Source of the DNA: Desulfovibrionaceae bacterium UBA930
GTDB taxonomy: Bacteria > Desulfobacterota > Desulfovibrionia > Desulfovibrionales > Desulfovibrionaceae
Assembly (NCBI GenBank): GCA_002293605.1
Contig: DBDO01000037.1
Location: forward strand, 1 to 5,375
Reading direction: 5' to 3'
Length of the DNA stretch: 5,375 bases
The notes beneath the pieces are model-generated. The model had not been told where the DNA came from. It ran no database searches and was given only the letters and a program-made list of their open reading frames with translations. This document shows, piece by piece, positions 4,853 to 5,375 of the stretch. Each line of letters starts with the position of its first letter. Position 1 is the first letter of the stretch. The position numbers were made by a program, and so were the translations under genes.

Positions 4853-5375
4853 ATGGCTATGGCCTATAGATATGTAAGTCCCCAAGGCTACTATACAAAC
4901 GCTGTTGACGGTCAGGGCTATGACGTTGCTAACGCCACGCTGGTCAAACCGACCATCGTTGCGGGCTTCTGGCCGCGCTGGCCCCTGGAAAGCCCCAATG
5001 CGGAAGAGTGGGAACAGGTGGAAGATCATCGGAAAAGAACGCTTGATCAGGGTTTTCCGGAAGAAGCGGTACAAGAGGCAACACCCTTCTGGCTCCCCGG
5101 CGACCTTTGGGATGCGCCCGCCCGGACCATGAAAGAAATAGGCCCTCTGCCGGAAGGCGCGCTGCCGCAGCCGCCTGAAATGCCGCTGGAAGAGGCGGTA
5201 AAAGCTGCTCTTACGGAGATTATGAGTGGCTATGCCGCTGCCTTTGGCCCGGTTGAGGCCATGTATCCGGCGCAAGAGCGGGAAGGGTGGTCGGTACAGC
5301 TTGAAGAAGCCCGTGCTGTTTTAGCGGATGAAACTGCGGATGCGCCGACCTTGGCCGTCATGGTCAAAGAGCGCA
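4853..5375 (+). CDS. Tail fibre assembly / DUF4376-like protein (3' partial)
   Basis: The frame is open from ATG 4853 to the window edge (174 codons plus one base). The N-terminal part starts MAMAYRYVSPQGYYTNAVDG. A middle stretch, W53 with VEDHR (56-60), TLDQGFPEEA (63-72), FWLPGDLWDAPARTMKEIGPLP (79-100), resembles proteins encoded next to fibres in Desulfovibrio-type prophages. The region 116-174 with YAAAFGPVEAMYPAQEREGW (127-146) and VQLEEARAVLA resembles the DUF4376 / tail assembly family. Position directly after a fibre supports a fibre-assembly chaperone or fibre-associated role. A second minor fibre component is possible. The protein is acidic, with no membrane segment in the visible part. 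The C-terminus lies beyond the window. Confidence 0.68.
   Translation, partial: MAMAYRYVSPQGYYTNAVDGQGYDVANATLVKPTIVAGFWPRWPLESPNAEEWEQVEDHRKRTLDQGFPEEAVQEATPFWLPGDLWDAPARTMKEIGPLPEGALPQPPEMPLEEAVKAALTEIMSGYAAAFGPVEAMYPAQEREGWSVQLEEARAVLADETADAPTLAVMVKER

Noticed and set aside
4550..5275. A 241-codon - strand open frame starting at 5275
   Set aside because: Only its last 89 codons (from 4819) match the fibre tip. The rest lies opposite a well-supported + strand gene with a strong ribosome binding site and shows no recognisable protein features.

Overview
The window looks like the distal tail, baseplate and tail-fibre module of a contractile-tailed (myovirus-type) prophage. All intact genes run on the + strand. 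The GC-rich sequence and the style of the last two proteins (the VEDHRKRTLDQGFPEEA and YPAQEREGW stretches of the fibre-assembly-like protein, the GETRPDAIRDITG fibre motif) remind me of prophages of Desulfovibrio and related Desulfovibrionaceae. That host is an inference from recall, not a database result.

Layout: positions 1-220 hold the C-terminal end of a large protein, probably the tape measure. At 223-579 is a DUF2590-type small baseplate protein, possibly the gp25/gpW-like wedge component. After a 127-nt gap comes an M15-type zinc peptidase (707-1087). Baseplate gpJ (1084-2289), tail protein gpI (2286-2897) and a tail-collar fibre (2894-4555) follow. The last three starts each overlap the previous stop as ATGA, which suggests translational coupling in one operon. 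At 4853 a fibre-assembly/DUF4376-like gene begins and runs off the window.

The most interesting element is at 4285-4820. The last 89 codons of the fibre are mirrored on the - strand by a second 89-codon cassette. It encodes a different but homologous fibre tip, has no start of its own, and is in frame with the fibre body. The two cassettes begin with a 45-bp inverted repeat (44/45 identical, 39 bp perfect) that encodes GVGETRPDAIRDITG. They end tail to tail, sharing a TCATGA palindrome that supplies both stop codons and lies at the exact centre of the 536-bp segment. Flipping the segment would replace the fibre tip with the alternative one without changing protein length, reading frame or flanking DNA. 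I read this as an invertible host-range (phase-variation) switch, similar in principle to the Mu G segment. It is stripped down to the receptor-binding tip, and the downstream assembly gene lies outside the switch. No recombinase gene is visible in the window.

Working model: the tape measure sets tail length, the DUF2590 protein, gpJ and gpI build the baseplate, and the M15 enzyme cuts peptidoglycan at entry or lysis. The fibre attaches through its N-terminal collar domain and recognises the host through its switchable tip.
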